Source: Desulfovibrio sp. An276
GTDB lineage: Bacteria; Desulfobacterota; Desulfovibrionia; Desulfovibrionales; Desulfovibrionaceae
Direction of reading: 5' to 3'
Length of the DNA stretch: 64,000 nt
Assembly (NCBI RefSeq): GCF_002159665.1
Contig: NZ_NFJC01000001.1
Coordinates: 372,001 to 436,000, forward strand
In this document: positions 53,513-62,498 of the stretch, in pieces
Numbering within the stretch: the first letter of the stretch is position 1
How the letters are laid out: the number at the start of each line of letters is the position of its first letter
Made by a program: the position numbers and the translations under genes
The notes under the pieces: generated by a model
The model's database searches: none
What the model saw: only the letters and a program-made list of their open reading frames with translations
Told to the model about the DNA's origin: nothing

Positions 53513-54292
53513 TTAATTTGCCTGTTCTGGCCCAATCTTTGCGTCCTCTTGCGCCCTAATCCTGTCCTTGTCCAGCTGCCAACGTGTCAGACCGTTAAAA
53601 ATACAGCGTCTGGCATTGTCCGTAACCCCGTAAAGAGTGTGCAGTGTCTCTTCCATGGATGAACGGGATGTGTGTCCTGCCGAAGGACACGGATTGGACC
53701 AGACAGGGAGTTCCCACTTGCGGGCTGCTGCCCTTATGGTCCGCTTCTCTACCAGCATGAGAGGTCGGATAACCTGCAGGGAGCCGCCAAAGAAGGGCTC
53801 GCTCATCGACATCCCCTCCACCCTGCCGTTGCGGCAAAGATTGAGAAAGAACGTCGAGACCAGATCCTCGGCATTATGGCCTATGGCAAGGTGGGTGAGA
53901 TGGTACTCGCGACACAGTTCGAACAGTCTTCTTCTTCTGAGCCACGCGCAACGAAAACATGCACTGTTGCGCTGATTTGCCTCGCTGTGTCCCTGCAGGC
54001 CATAATCCGTAATTTCCACATGGCCGGGTATTCCGTTTTGGGCAAGCCAGGTGACAAGAGGCTCGTGATTGGCAGGATCAAAGCCAGGATTTAGGTGAAT
54101 GGCAAAAATCTCGAAGGGAAAGGGAACTATCCCCTGGCGAAGACGCAGGCACTTGAGCATGACAAAGCTGTCTACCCCACCAGACACAGCTACCCCTACC
54201 CGGCATCCGGGGTAAAGCATACCTGTCTGTTGCATGGCCTTGCCCATGCTCCTGATACACGTTTCCTGGGCAAAACTGCGTTTTTCCCTCAT
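53513..54292 (-). CDS. TtcA-like tRNA-thiolation PP-loop ATPase
   Basis: The protein shows an adenosine-phosphate PP-loop, AVSGGVDSFVML, and a CFRC cysteine pair (SACFRCAWLRRRRLFEL). A third cysteine sits in NPCPSAG. These match TtcA-type enzymes that make 2-thiocytidine in tRNA with an iron-sulfur cluster. LAIGHNAEDLVSTFFLNL is the usual downstream helix. I use the ATG at 54292, with AGGAAGGA upstream; the frame stays open upstream but lacks similarity. Length 259 is normal. Confidence 0.85.
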   Translation of the reverse strand: MREKRSFAQETCIRSMGKAMQQTGMLYPGCRVGVAVSGGVDSFVMLKCLRLRQGIVPFPFEIFAIHLNPGFDPANHEPLVTWLAQNGIPGHVEITDYGLQGHSEANQRNSACFRCAWLRRRRLFELCREYHLTHLAIGHNAEDLVSTFFLNLCRNGRVEGMSMSEPFFGGSLQVIRPLMLVEKRTIRAAARKWELPVWSNPCPSAGHTSRSSMEETLHTLYGVTDNARRCIFNGLTRWQLDKDRIRAQEDAKIGPEQAN

Positions 54293-54605
54293 GATTCCTT
54301 CCTTGTCATGGTTTGCGGCTTCCTTGGCATCCCTTTTTGCAAGCATTTGCTGCGTCAGGGAAGGCAAAAGAAATGCCCTCGCATATTTATCTGATTTTTC
54401 GGCAAATTGAAGATTTTTGACCGGCAACTGGCAAATTTTGATCTTGACAGGCAAGAGTACGCTCAAATAAAAAGACAAATTTCAAATGAATCAGCCCTCT
54501 GGCACCAGGATCGTGGTTGCCACAGGGCAACTGGTTCATACAGCGCCCTTGACAGTGCAGAAGCTGGCATTACTTTTTTTTCAGCATGTCTGCAATGGAG
54601 GTTAT
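54293..54605. promoter_or_regulatory. Divergent region upstream of rpoZ
   Basis: This 313-base stretch separates the TtcA-like gene from rpoZ. Two sigma-70-like promoters facing rpoZ are seen: TTGACA at 54444 with ATAAAA at 54467, and TTGACA at 54549 with TACTTT at 54571. The second would give a short leader of about 23 bases. Confidence 0.5.
54549..54576 (+). promoter_or_regulatory. Candidate sigma-70 promoter of rpoZ
   Basis: A perfect -35 box TTGACA (54549-54554) is spaced 16 bases from TACTTT (54571-54576). It is followed by GGAGG and the rpoZ ATG within 30 bases. A second candidate lies 105 bases upstream. Confidence 0.5.
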
Positions 54606-54806
54606 ATGGCCCGTATTACCGTCGAAGACTGCCAGAAAGTCGTTCAGAACCGTTTTCTGCTTGTTCAGATGGCTATCAAGAGAGTTCGTCAGTACCGCGA
54701 TGGATATGATCCCCTCATCAAGACGGACAACAAGGAAATCGTGACTGCCCTGCGCGAAATTGCCGCAGGCAAGGTCAAGTGCCCCGAATTGGACAATCCA
54801 AAGTAG
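54606..54806 (+). CDS. rpoZ: RNA polymerase omega subunit
   Basis: The 66-residue protein [20 protein letters not shown]... is omega, which helps RNA polymerase assembly. [16 protein letters not shown] near the end is typical. GGAGG lies 4 bases before the ATG. dnaJ follows after 105 bases. Confidence 0.96.
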   Translation: MARITVEDCQKVVQNRFLLVQMAIKRVRQYRDGYDPLIKTDNKEIVTALREIAAGKVKCPELDNPK

Positions 54807-54911
54807 CAGACACATTTTTCAGCCCGGGAAGTACGCCCAACGTCCAGAGCCTTTCCCTGACTGCAACCACTATTTGGTCACTCCCAAGACTTTGCCAGAG
54901 ACAACAACCAT

Positions 54912-56030
54912 ATGGACAGCAAGAGAGATTACTATGAAGTCCTCGGGGTTCCCAGGAATGCAACCCAGGAGGAACTGAAGAAGGCCTATCGCAAGCTGAC
55001 CTTCCAGTATCATCCCGACCGCAATCCCGGGAACAAGGAAGCAGAGGAGAAGTTCAAGGAAGCTGCAGAAGCCTATAATGTTCTGCGCGACGAAAACAAG
55101 CGCGCCCGTTACGACCAGTTTGGTTTTGATGGTGTTGACCAGGGACAGGGCTTTGCCAGCACAAGCGATATCTTCTCGCAGTTCGGCGATCTCTTTGGCG
55201 ATTTCTTTGGTTTTGGCGGCTCTGGCACTGCAGCCATGCAGGGTGCGGATTTACGCTACGAGCTGACCATAACCTTTGAGCAGGCAGCTCGCGGCGACGA
55301 GGCGAAACTCGTCCTCCCCCGTCACGAAACCTGTGGGACCTGCCATGGTTCAGGCGCTGCGCCCGGCACCAAGGTGGAAACATGCCCGCGCTGCAAGGGC
55401 ACTGGCCACATCCACAGATCCCAGGGATTCTTTTCGCTGGCGACACCATGCCCCTACTGTCATGGTACAGGTCAGCATATTCCCAGACCCTGCCCCACCT
55501 GCCATGGTGAAGGTCTGGTCAAGAAAACAAAGGAACTTTACGTACGTGTCCCGGCTGGCGTGGACTCGGGTACAAGATTGCGCGTACACGGCGAAGGTGA
55601 GCCGGGGCAATACGGAGGGCCTCCAGGAGATCTCTACGTTATCGTCCGCGTCGAACCGAGCAAGGTCTACGAGCGTCAGGGACAGGATCTCATATATACA
55701 ACCGAAATATCCTTTACCCAGGCAGCTCTCGGGTGCCGCATAGAGGTTCCAGGACTCAATGGCGAACTGCCCCTTGAAATTCCCAAGGGGATTCAGAGCG
55801 GGACAATCCTGCGCATCGCAAACGAAGGCCTTCCCTATATTGGCCGCTCTCAAAAGGGAAGCCTGCTTGTGGACGTAAAGGTCATCACCCCCACAAAGCT
55901 CACCGAGAGACAGATTGAACTCTTGCGCGAATTCGAGGAGCTTTCCCAAAAACCGGACTCTCTGTTCGATCAGGCTGCTCAAAAGGTGAAAAAAAAGTTT
56001 GCCAAGGCCAAGAAAAACATGGGCCTGTAG
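54912..56030 (+). CDS. dnaJ: Chaperone protein DnaJ
   Basis: This is a type I J-protein that stimulates DnaK. The J domain (residues 3-68) has the HPD tripeptide in [10 protein letters not shown] short Gly/Phe-rich region follows ([15 protein letters not shown]). The zinc domain has four CxxCxGxG repeats: [24 protein letters not shown] and CPTCHGEG. The C-terminal substrate-binding part runs to the end. Length 372 is normal. dnaK and grpE are not in the window. A very strong terminator follows. Confidence 0.97.
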   Translation: MDSKRDYYEVLGVPRNATQEELKKAYRKLTFQYHPDRNPGNKEAEEKFKEAAEAYNVLRDENKRARYDQFGFDGVDQGQGFASTSDIFSQFGDLFGDFFGFGGSGTAAMQGADLRYELTITFEQAARGDEAKLVLPRHETCGTCHGSGAAPGTKVETCPRCKGTGHIHRSQGFFSLATPCPYCHGTGQHIPRPCPTCHGEGLVKKTKELYVRVPAGVDSGTRLRVHGEGEPGQYGGPPGDLYVIVRVEPSKVYERQGQDLIYTTEISFTQAALGCRIEVPGLNGELPLEIPKGIQSGTILRIANEGLPYIGRSQKGSLLVDVKVITPTKLTERQIELLREFEELSQKPDSLFDQAAQKVKKKFAKAKKNMGL

Positions 56031-56046
56031 ATTCTCTTCAGCTCTT

Positions 56047-56085
56047 GCAAAAGAAAAGCCCCCGCCACGGGGGCTTTTCTTTTGC
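56047..56085. terminator. Bidirectional terminator after dnaJ
   Basis: An 18-bp perfect stem (GCAAAAGAAAAGCCCCCG) has a 3-base loop. A-rich and T-rich ends give termination in both directions; it separates dnaJ from the convergent small gene. Confidence 0.95.
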
Positions 56086-56101
56086 CCTTCCTGCACTTTC
56101 C

Positions 56102-56347
56102 CTAGCCCTGCCTTTTGAAAGCGTCCTTTCCCCGAGCGGGCAATCCGAAAAGTTCCGGTTCCTTTTCAAGCAGAGCCCTTGCCAAAGCATCAAAATCGGG
56201 ACTGTACTCACCCCTGCGAAGCTGTTCCACCAATGTCTCCAGACGTTTGAGCCTGTCATTGGACAACTGCGCGGTTGTTCCATCCATCTCGTCTTCCCCT
56301 GCTTCCTTGCATGGGGGCTGCGGCTGTGCATTGCAGGAAGTTTTCAC
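56102..56347 (-). CDS. Small protein, FlgM-like C-terminal pattern
   Basis: The start is uncertain. A GTG at 56347, eight bases after the metF stop and preceded by AGGGGAACAG, gives 81 residues; an ATG at 56377 would overlap metF by 22 bases. The C-terminal half, RLETLVEQLRRGEYSPDFDALARALLEKE, is helical and resembles the sigma-28-binding region of FlgM anti-sigma factors (G-x-Y-x-x-D-x-x-x-x-A). No flagellar genes are near. It probably shares the metF transcript. I regard the FlgM link as a lead, not an assignment. Confidence 0.5.
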   Translation of the reverse strand: MKTSCNAQPQPPCKEAGEDEMDGTTAQLSNDRLKRLETLVEQLRRGEYSPDFDALARALLEKEPELFGLPARGKDAFKRQG

Positions 56348-56355
56348 CTGTTCCC

Positions 56356-57228
56356 CTACTTCTTTCCGAGTCCGCATTCACGAACTATGTCAAGACAAAG
56401 GTCAGCCTTGTTCAGCGTATAGAGATGGATACCAGGCGCACCACCTATGAGCAGACGCGAGATGAGATCCACTGTGAAATCCATGCATATGCGAGCTACG
56501 TCACCATTGCTGTTCCTGTCTGCCTCTTCAAGCTCAAGAAAGAGTCTCCCCGGGATAGATGCCCCACACAGGGAAAGCACACGCTTGAGCGAGGCAAAGC
56601 TTTGTATGGGCATGACACCGGGAATGACAGGACAGTTGCACCCGTGCTGGCGCAGCCAGTCAACAAGTTCAAAATATTCGCGCACATCAAAGAAAAGCTG
56701 GGTTAGAACAAAGTCTGCTCCACACTCTATCTTGCGCAAGGTGTAGCCACGGTCGTCGCTGTAGGTGGATGATTCCGGATGCGGGCAGGGATAGCCTGCC
56801 ACGCCTATTCCCATCTGGGGAGCCTGGAGTCGAACATAGCGCACAAGGTCCGCTGCGTGCTGAAAGGGTCCGGTCCAGCTCCAGGGAGTATCCTTGGGCG
56901 GATCTCCGCGCAAGGCAAGAATATTGCAAACACCTGCATTCTGAAGTTGGTCAAGATACTTGGCAAGCCCCTGTACCTTTGCATTCACACAAGTCAAATG
57001 ACTCATGACGCATAGATTCATGGAAGCAAGCTGACGCACTATGGCGAGCGTCTTGTCCTGCTTGCCGCCACCTGCTCCATAGGTCACTGAAGCAAAGAGC
57101 GGATTGATTTCCTGCAGCCTGTCTACTGCATGATAAAAATCCTTCATTGCCTCATCATTTGCAGGCGGGAAAAATTCCAAGGAAACAAAGGGTCTTTTGT
57201 TGTTCTTCAAAAGCTCGATGATGCGCAT
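56356..57228 (-). CDS. metF: 5,10-methylenetetrahydrofolate reductase
   Basis: This flavin TIM-barrel enzyme makes 5-methyl-THF. The N-terminal SLEFFPPAN, SVTYGAGGG and LALRGDPP are the folate and flavin motifs, and DFVLTQLFFDVREYFELVD and PVIPGVMPI follow in the expected order. Length 290 is typical. AAGGAG lies upstream of the ATG at 57228. It is not accompanied by other methionine genes here; it may serve methionine synthesis or C1 flow in this anaerobe. Confidence 0.95.
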   Translation of the reverse strand: MRIIELLKNNKRPFVSLEFFPPANDEAMKDFYHAVDRLQEINPLFASVTYGAGGGKQDKTLAIVRQLASMNLCVMSHLTCVNAKVQGLAKYLDQLQNAGVCNILALRGDPPKDTPWSWTGPFQHAADLVRYVRLQAPQMGIGVAGYPCPHPESSTYSDDRGYTLRKIECGADFVLTQLFFDVREYFELVDWLRQHGCNCPVIPGVMPIQSFASLKRVLSLCGASIPGRLFLELEEADRNSNGDVARICMDFTVDLISRLLIGGAPGIHLYTLNKADLCLDIVRECGLGKK

Positions 57229-57464
57229 TCAATGTTCTCCTTCACAAAAACTCTCCGGGGCTTTTCCTGCACACGTCAGGACAGTCCCCGAGGAGGCGCT
57301 GGCGGCAGGGCATACAGCCACGAGACCCGCCAGACTTCATTGCAGGTTGAGAATGCCCCGGTAGAGGTCGGATAGGCAAGCAAAAAATTGTCCCCCCTTT
57401 TGCCCCTTCACACCCTTTGGGAAAACCTTGCAAAAGCAGAATATTACCTCTAGTCTGCAAATCC

Positions 57465-58412
57465 ATGAGCGCGGTATTTGTCATAATTCGCACGCTGGCT
57501 GTGGTCCTGCTGCTGCTTTTCTTCCACTGTCCCGTCCCGCTTGCTGCAGGTACGGAACAGACAACTGCGCAATCGCTGGATGTGATCCCACCTTCCCTGT
57601 CGTCTTCCGAAGGACAGGCTGTGAAAGAAAACGAAGCGGTTGCCTGGCTTGAGCTGGAAAAGGGGCTCGACTACGCAGAGCTGGTCACACCCGGATTCTC
57701 CCTGGTAGCTGTGCGCATCAATCCTGAATACTTTGATTTTGTGCTCTGCTCGGCTGGCAGGGACAAAGAAGGTGCTCGCACCCTGCGTGAGTGGAGTGAA
57801 AAATACAACCTGTCCGTTGTCATCAATGCCAGCATGTACCTGCCAGATGGACTAACCAGCACCGGATACATGCGCAGCGGCGACTACATCAACAACAAGC
57901 GCATTGTGCAGCGCTTTGGGGCCTTTTTTGCCGCCCAGCCCGATGATCCGGATCTTCCCAGAGCCACAATTCTGGAGCGTGACACGGACATCTGGCGCGA
58001 GTTGCTCTCCCACTATAGCGTTGTCATTCAAAACTACCGCATCATCAGTTCCGGACGTCGCATCCTCTGGTCACCAGGTGGACCATTGTACTCCATCTCA
58101 GCAGTTGCAACAGACGGCACTGGGAATATCCTCTTCCTGCACAGCAGAGAACCCGTGGAAGCTTACAGTTTCGCCCAGCATCTCCTGCACCTTCCCCTGG
58201 ATATTCGTACTGTGATGTATGTGGAGGGAGGAGGACAGGCCGGACTTCTTGTCCGCTCGCAAAAGCTTGAAAGGGAACATCAGGGACGCAATGCCGTAGA
58301 TTTCCTTGTCTCGGGGAACAGAACAGTGCTTTTGCCAAATGTCATAGGAGCGAAACCCATTGCCAGAGAGAATGCCAGGGACAACCTGAACGGTCTATCC
58401 CGTTTCCCGTAG
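57465..58412 (+). CDS. Phosphodiester glycosidase (NAGPA-like) family protein
   Basis: A signal peptide (VVLLLLFFHCPVPLAAG) is followed by a domain of the NAGPA/DUF2233 phosphodiester-glycosidase family. Typical phrases are VVINASMYLPDG, WSPGGPLYSISAVATDGTGNILFLHSREP and MYVEGGGQAGLLV, the last containing the conserved EGG. Relatives act on cell-wall or exopolysaccharide linkages. The protein should be periplasmic or secreted. It is a single gene between metF and dfx. No terminator is clear downstream. Confidence 0.8.
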   Translation: MSAVFVIIRTLAVVLLLLFFHCPVPLAAGTEQTTAQSLDVIPPSLSSSEGQAVKENEAVAWLELEKGLDYAELVTPGFSLVAVRINPEYFDFVLCSAGRDKEGARTLREWSEKYNLSVVINASMYLPDGLTSTGYMRSGDYINNKRIVQRFGAFFAAQPDDPDLPRATILERDTDIWRELLSHYSVVIQNYRIISSGRRILWSPGGPLYSISAVATDGTGNILFLHSREPVEAYSFAQHLLHLPLDIRTVMYVEGGGQAGLLVRSQKLEREHQGRNAVDFLVSGNRTVLLPNVIGAKPIARENARDNLNGLSRFP

Positions 58413-58698
58413 ATTGGACAAAAAATTTCTGCAAATTTCATCCCGGTTGTCCACAATTGGATATATGCTTTTTTTTCTTTGTTTTCAGTATATTGCAAAA
58501 ACACATTCTCCAGTTTTTGCTGACAGGGGGCATGAAGTTAGCGCTGATCGGCAGCGAAAATGAAATTTTTACCTCTTGCCTTAATAAGAAATAATCTCAT
58601 ATTCTTTCCTGCAGGCATTGCCTGACAGTACATGCCCCCCAGCCGGTCCCCCTGGCCGGGACTTTCAACCCTTTAGCCAACCATAAGACGGAGCGAAC

Positions 58699-59079
58699 AT
58701 GCCAGCCAAACTGGATATCTACAAATGCGAGAAATGCGGCACAATTGTGGAAGTGATGGAGCCCGGCACCTGTGCTCCCTCCTGTTGTGGCTCTGCCATG
58801 ACCCACATGAAGGAAGGATCTACGGACGGCGCACTGGAAAAGCACGTCCCCGTGATCTCCAAGGTGGACGGCGGCTACAAGGTCGTCGTTGGCTCTGTAG
58901 CCCATCCCATGCTTGAAAACCACTACATCCAGTGGATTGAACTTGTGGCAGGCAACGAAAGCCTGACTCATTTCCTCAAGCCCGGTGACACACCTGAAGC
59001 CGTCTTCAAGACTGACGCCGAAAAGGTTGTTGCCCGCGCATACTGCAATCTGCACGGACACTGGAAGGCCGAAAACTAG
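58699..59079 (+). CDS. dfx: Desulfoferrodoxin (superoxide reductase)
   Basis: The protein reduces superoxide to peroxide without making oxygen, as suits strict anaerobes. The N-terminal desulforedoxin-like centre I has CEKCG and SCCG cysteines. Centre II has the His and Cys ligands: [21 protein letters not shown] and CNLHGHW. Length 126 is standard. rub follows after 146 bases, and roo lies further downstream, making an oxygen-defence locus. Confidence 0.97.
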   Translation: MPAKLDIYKCEKCGTIVEVMEPGTCAPSCCGSAMTHMKEGSTDGALEKHVPVISKVDGGYKVVVGSVAHPMLENHYIQWIELVAGNESLTHFLKPGDTPEAVFKTDAEKVVARAYCNLHGHWKAEN

Positions 59080-59225
59080 GCCGGACACCCTTGGCCGATA
59101 CATGTCCCGGGAAGGAGACAGTTTCCTTCTCTCCCTTTCTGCTCAACCCTCAAACCTGCCGAAACAGCCTTCTCTGCAACAAACAGATGCACGCCTGTTC
59201 ACAGGCAAATTCAGGAGTAGATGAC

Positions 59226-59366
59226 ATGAACAAATACGAATGCGATGTCTGCGGATACGTCTATGATCCCGCCGAACACGACGGTGTTGCCTTCGAAGAT
59301 CTTCCCGATGATTGGGTCTGCCCCATCTGTGGCGTAGGCAAGGATTCCTTCTCCAAGCAGGACTAG
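59226..59366 (+). CDS. rub: Rubredoxin
   Basis: The 46-residue one-iron protein has [10 protein letters not shown] and CPICGVGKD, the two CxxC pairs that bind iron. It donates electrons to superoxide reductase and to the oxygen reductase encoded next. CAGGAG precedes the ATG. A terminator follows, so dfx-rub is a likely two-gene operon. Confidence 0.97.
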   Translation: MNKYECDVCGYVYDPAEHDGVAFEDLPDDWVCPICGVGKDSFSKQD

Positions 59367-59381
59367 ACTTGTTTGATACAC

Positions 59382-59415
59382 GCCCGCCAAAGTCCTCTTT
59401 GGTGGGCTTTTTCTT
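59382..59415 (+). terminator. Terminator of dfx-rub
   Basis: GCCCGCCAAAG pairs with CTTTGGTGGGC (one G-U pair) and is followed by TTTTTCTTTC. Confidence 0.9.
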
Positions 59416-59612
59416 TCGACTCTTCATCCAGAGTCATCGTATGAGAATTCTCCAAATTCTGGAGAAGACACCTTCTTGGTGTTTGTGTTTTCTGGCAAAA
59501 GTTACGGCTTGTGTAAAACACCCAACAGCCAATTCATTGTACTGCATACAGAAGACAATAGCTGATCACAGCTTCAGATTCTGTATATAGGTTGCATTCT
59601 TAAAAAATTTCT

Positions 59613-59694
59613 CTCAGGGAGGTTAGCGCCAGGTATTGCCCCGGCACAGGGACACATTCCCTATTTCAGGAAAAGGCGCCCAAAAATCTTTATG
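59613..59694 (+). promoter_or_regulatory. Possible degenerate leader element upstream of roo
   Basis: An A-rich stretch is followed by GGGAGG, AGCGCC, an inner hairpin (AGGGA/TCCCT) and GGCGCC, then the roo ATG. GCGCC and GGCGC can pair. The layout resembles the three leader elements but the sequence between GGAGG and GCGCC differs (TTA instead of CG), so it may be coincidence. Confidence 0.3.
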
Positions 59695-60897
59695 AACGCA
59701 CTCGAAATTGCAAAGGATACCTACTGGGTCGGCGTCGTCGACTACGATCACCACGATTTTCACGGCTATTCCCGCAGTCCTGAAGGCACAACCTACAACG
59801 CCTACCTCATCAAAGACGAAAAGAACTGCCTGATTGATACAGTGCCGGCAGGCATGGACAAAACCCTGCTCTGCCGCATGTCTCATGTGCTCGAGCCCCA
59901 GAAGGTTGACTACATTGTCTGCAACCACATGGAACTGGATCATGAAGGTGCTCTGGCCGAAATCGTTGCAGCCTGCAAGCCCGAAAAGATTTTCTGCTCT
60001 GCCATGGCACTGAAGTCCATGGCCGGCTACTACGGCAACCAGATGAAGGACTGGCCCGTGCAGGCTGTAAAGAGCGGAGAGACCATCAGCCTGGGCAAGC
60101 ACACCCTGGTCTTCCAGGAAACCCGCATGCTGCACTGGCCCGACAGCATGGTTACCTACTGCCCCGAAAGCAAGATTCTCTTCTCCCAAGACGCCTTTGG
60201 CCAGAACATCGCCTCTTCCGAAAGATTCACAGACGAAATCGATCACGGTGATCTCGTTCACAGGGTCAAGGAATACTATTTCAACATTGTCCTTCCCTAT
60301 TCCCAGTACGTTCTCAAGGCCCTTCCCGTCCTGGGTCAGCTGGACATCGAAATTATCGCTCCCGACCACGGATTGCTCTGGCGCGGAGACAAGGTCCAAG
60401 AGGCTGTCAATCTCTACAGGGAAATGGCAGAGCAAAAGCCCCGCAAGCGCGCTGTGGTCATTTATGACACCATGTGGTCCTCTACCCAGCGTCTGGCATA
60501 TGCCGTAGCCAGTGGTCTGGAGGAAAACGGTGTCCCCGTCAATCTTCTTTCCGTGAAGAAAAACCACCACAGCGCCGTTATGACCGCTCTGGCCGATGCA
60601 AGCGCCCTGGCTGTGGGCTCTCCCACACACAACAACGGCGTTCTGCCTCTTGTCATGAGCACTCTGACCTATATCAAGGGCTTGCGTCCGAAAATCCTTG
60701 TGGGCGGAGCCTTCGGTTCCTACGGCTGGTCTGGCGAATCCCCGAAGATCCTGCAGCAGTACCTGCAGGATATGGGTATCGAGATGCCTGCAGAGGCTGT
60801 TCGTGCCCAGTGGCGCCCCAATCATGACGATCTTGTCAAGGCGCACCAGCTTGGCAAGAGCATGGCCGAGGCCCTGAAGGCCAAGTGCCAGGACTAG
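59692..60897 (+). CDS. roo: Rubredoxin:oxygen oxidoreductase (flavodiiron protein)
   Basis: The 401-residue protein reduces oxygen (or NO) to water with electrons from rubredoxin. The beta-lactamase-like diiron domain has the ligands HMELDHEGAL, MLHWPDSM, FSQDAFGQ and APDHGLLW. A C-terminal flavodoxin domain begins at VVIYDTMWSSTQRLAYA and binds FMN. It follows the dfx-rub terminator by about 280 bases and has its own terminator, so it is expressed separately. Confidence 0.97.
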   Translation: MNALEIAKDTYWVGVVDYDHHDFHGYSRSPEGTTYNAYLIKDEKNCLIDTVPAGMDKTLLCRMSHVLEPQKVDYIVCNHMELDHEGALAEIVAACKPEKIFCSAMALKSMAGYYGNQMKDWPVQAVKSGETISLGKHTLVFQETRMLHWPDSMVTYCPESKILFSQDAFGQNIASSERFTDEIDHGDLVHRVKEYYFNIVLPYSQYVLKALPVLGQLDIEIIAPDHGLLWRGDKVQEAVNLYREMAEQKPRKRAVVIYDTMWSSTQRLAYAVASGLEENGVPVNLLSVKKNHHSAVMTALADASALAVGSPTHNNGVLPLVMSTLTYIKGLRPKILVGGAFGSYGWSGESPKILQQYLQDMGIEMPAEAVRAQWRPNHDDLVKAHQLGKSMAEALKAKCQD

Positions 60898-60913
60898 TTT
60901 TTCCTTCCTTTAG

Positions 60914-60940
60914 GGGCGGCAGTCATGCCGCCCTTTTTTT
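60914..60940 (+). terminator. Terminator of roo
   Basis: GGGCGGCA pairs with TGCCGCCC (8 bp) around a GTCA loop and is followed by seven Ts. Confidence 0.93.
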
Positions 60941-60959
60941 GTGCAGAGTGAAGGAAAAA

Positions 60960-61937
60960 TCATCCCTTTTCCATACGTACCCTGGCAAAGCGAAAGGCTG
61001 GCGCCCCCAGACCGGCAGCACATGCCCTGTCGCGTATGTCGTCGCACTCTGGTCTGGAATACCATTGCCCGTCAATGACATACTCCTTGGTTCTGACGGG
61101 AGTTCCATCTGCAAGCTGTCCTTCGCCGCTCCTTCTGTCCACAACCAAGCGGCGCAAAATCTGTTCCCGAAAGCCCAGGGTATGGGTATGGCGCAACAGG
61201 AGCGAGCGCACGGCAGTTCTGTCTTTGATGTGGCACATAATGCGCAATAGCCCCATCGGTCTGTTTTTCTTTCCTATTCCCGAAAGCCAGAGGACGTCCA
61301 GAACCCGCTTGTCATTGGAAAGAGTCTCTATGACCAGGCCGGCTTCCTCTCCAGTCAGATGGTCGATATGGCTTTCCATTTGCACAATCTTTTCCCAACA
61401 GCCCTCTGCCTCGACAAGCAAGATCAATGACAAAGGGCGCCCCTCCCTGCCGGATACGCTTGCTGTCAGCAAGGGCTCACCGCCAATTTCTCGGGACTGA
61501 CGGACTGACAGGGCCTTGAAAAGCAGTGCGCAGGCAAGGCTTACACCAGTTGTGCTGCTTGGTGTTCCGGAAAAACCAGCAAGAAGCTCGCGTTTTGTGG
61601 CAAGTGCCTCGTCCCTGGTATTCTCCTCCTGAATTGGCAGGGGAAGTGTTCCTGTCAGAATGGAAGTTACTCCCAATCTGGAAAGAATCCTGCAGATGCG
61701 CAAAAGGCCGAGCGCCTGTTCGCGTTCGTACACCTTGAGAATTCCCATGCTGTCGGCAAGTTTTGTAATTGCCGAAACCATTTGCAGAACAGGCCCGTCA
61801 AAAGCCAAATCCTTTTTTCCTCCTGCCAGATCCTCTATCCGGCAGGCGTCCTCGAGCATCTGTTTCAACGCTTGGCCAAGTATTTTCGTATTGATGCCGT
61901 ATCTTGCATCAATGTAGAGAATTCGCTTCTTGCCCAT
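60960..61937 (-). CDS. LarC-like (DUF111) protein
   Basis: The C-terminal two thirds match LarC, which inserts nickel into the pincer cofactor of lactate racemase: ESHIDHLTGEEAGLVIETL, GKKNRPMGLLRIMCHIKD and RHTHTLGFREQ. The N-terminus reads RILYIDARYGINTKILGQALKQML; the usual D-x-F-SGISGDM loop is only partly kept. The length (325) is shorter than most LarC. No larA, larB or larE is nearby. It may act in another nickel-cofactor pathway. The ATG at 61937 has GAGGG upstream. Confidence 0.75.
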   Translation of the reverse strand: MGKKRILYIDARYGINTKILGQALKQMLEDACRIEDLAGGKKDLAFDGPVLQMVSAITKLADSMGILKVYEREQALGLLRICRILSRLGVTSILTGTLPLPIQEENTRDEALATKRELLAGFSGTPSSTTGVSLACALLFKALSVRQSREIGGEPLLTASVSGREGRPLSLILLVEAEGCWEKIVQMESHIDHLTGEEAGLVIETLSNDKRVLDVLWLSGIGKKNRPMGLLRIMCHIKDRTAVRSLLLRHTHTLGFREQILRRLVVDRRSGEGQLADGTPVRTKEYVIDGQWYSRPECDDIRDRACAAGLGAPAFRFARVRMEKG

Positions 61938-62498
61938 GGAAACCCTCCCTTCTTCAGACAGGTTCTCATGCTGAGCAATTTGCGCCCGCATTGCAAGAAA
62001 AACTCGTGATGAACGCGCAAAAATCACACTTTCCATCATCCGGCCTTTGGAAAGCCGCAGTACACAGAAGCGGATGTGAAGCCTTTTTTCCAAACCCAAA
62101 TTCGATTCGGGCATTGCCATTTCGGGAAAAGTATGCTCATATCAATTCTTGCCTGAAACACCGTACAATTTGTCGCTGCGATCAGGCTCTGCCTAGTTAT
62201 CTGTATTTGCAGAAAAATTTATCAATATCCGTGGCAGTGTTCCCTGACAAGGCCGGGGATGGAGATCAGGCAGAACGTTCAGGTCGGCTTACTGCTCTTC
62301 AATCGAACAGTGTCCTCAACAGTGCGCTACAGGTTTTTCCAAAAAACCGACAGCCTGCTTTGGGCACTTTTGATTGACATTTATAGCAATTTTAAGCTGT
62401 TGCTCTCTTGTTCCATCTCGCAGCGCGTTTGCTTCAAACGTGCATGGAGCCAGATGGATAAGCGAGCTGTGCAGACACCTTGTTTGAAGGAGAAGCAA
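61938..62498. other. Intergenic region between larC-like and CBS-ACT genes
   Basis: About 560 bases with no supported gene. A TTGACA lies at about 62376, but the -10 spacing is not convincing. AAGGAG lies 7 bases before the ATG at 62499. Upstream open frames of the CBS gene lack similarity. Confidence 0.4.

Noticed and set aside
58560-58620. PerR-like operator (TAATAAGAAATAATC) upstream of dfx
   Set aside because: Only one half resembles the consensus and the spacing is wrong; no second copy upstream of roo.
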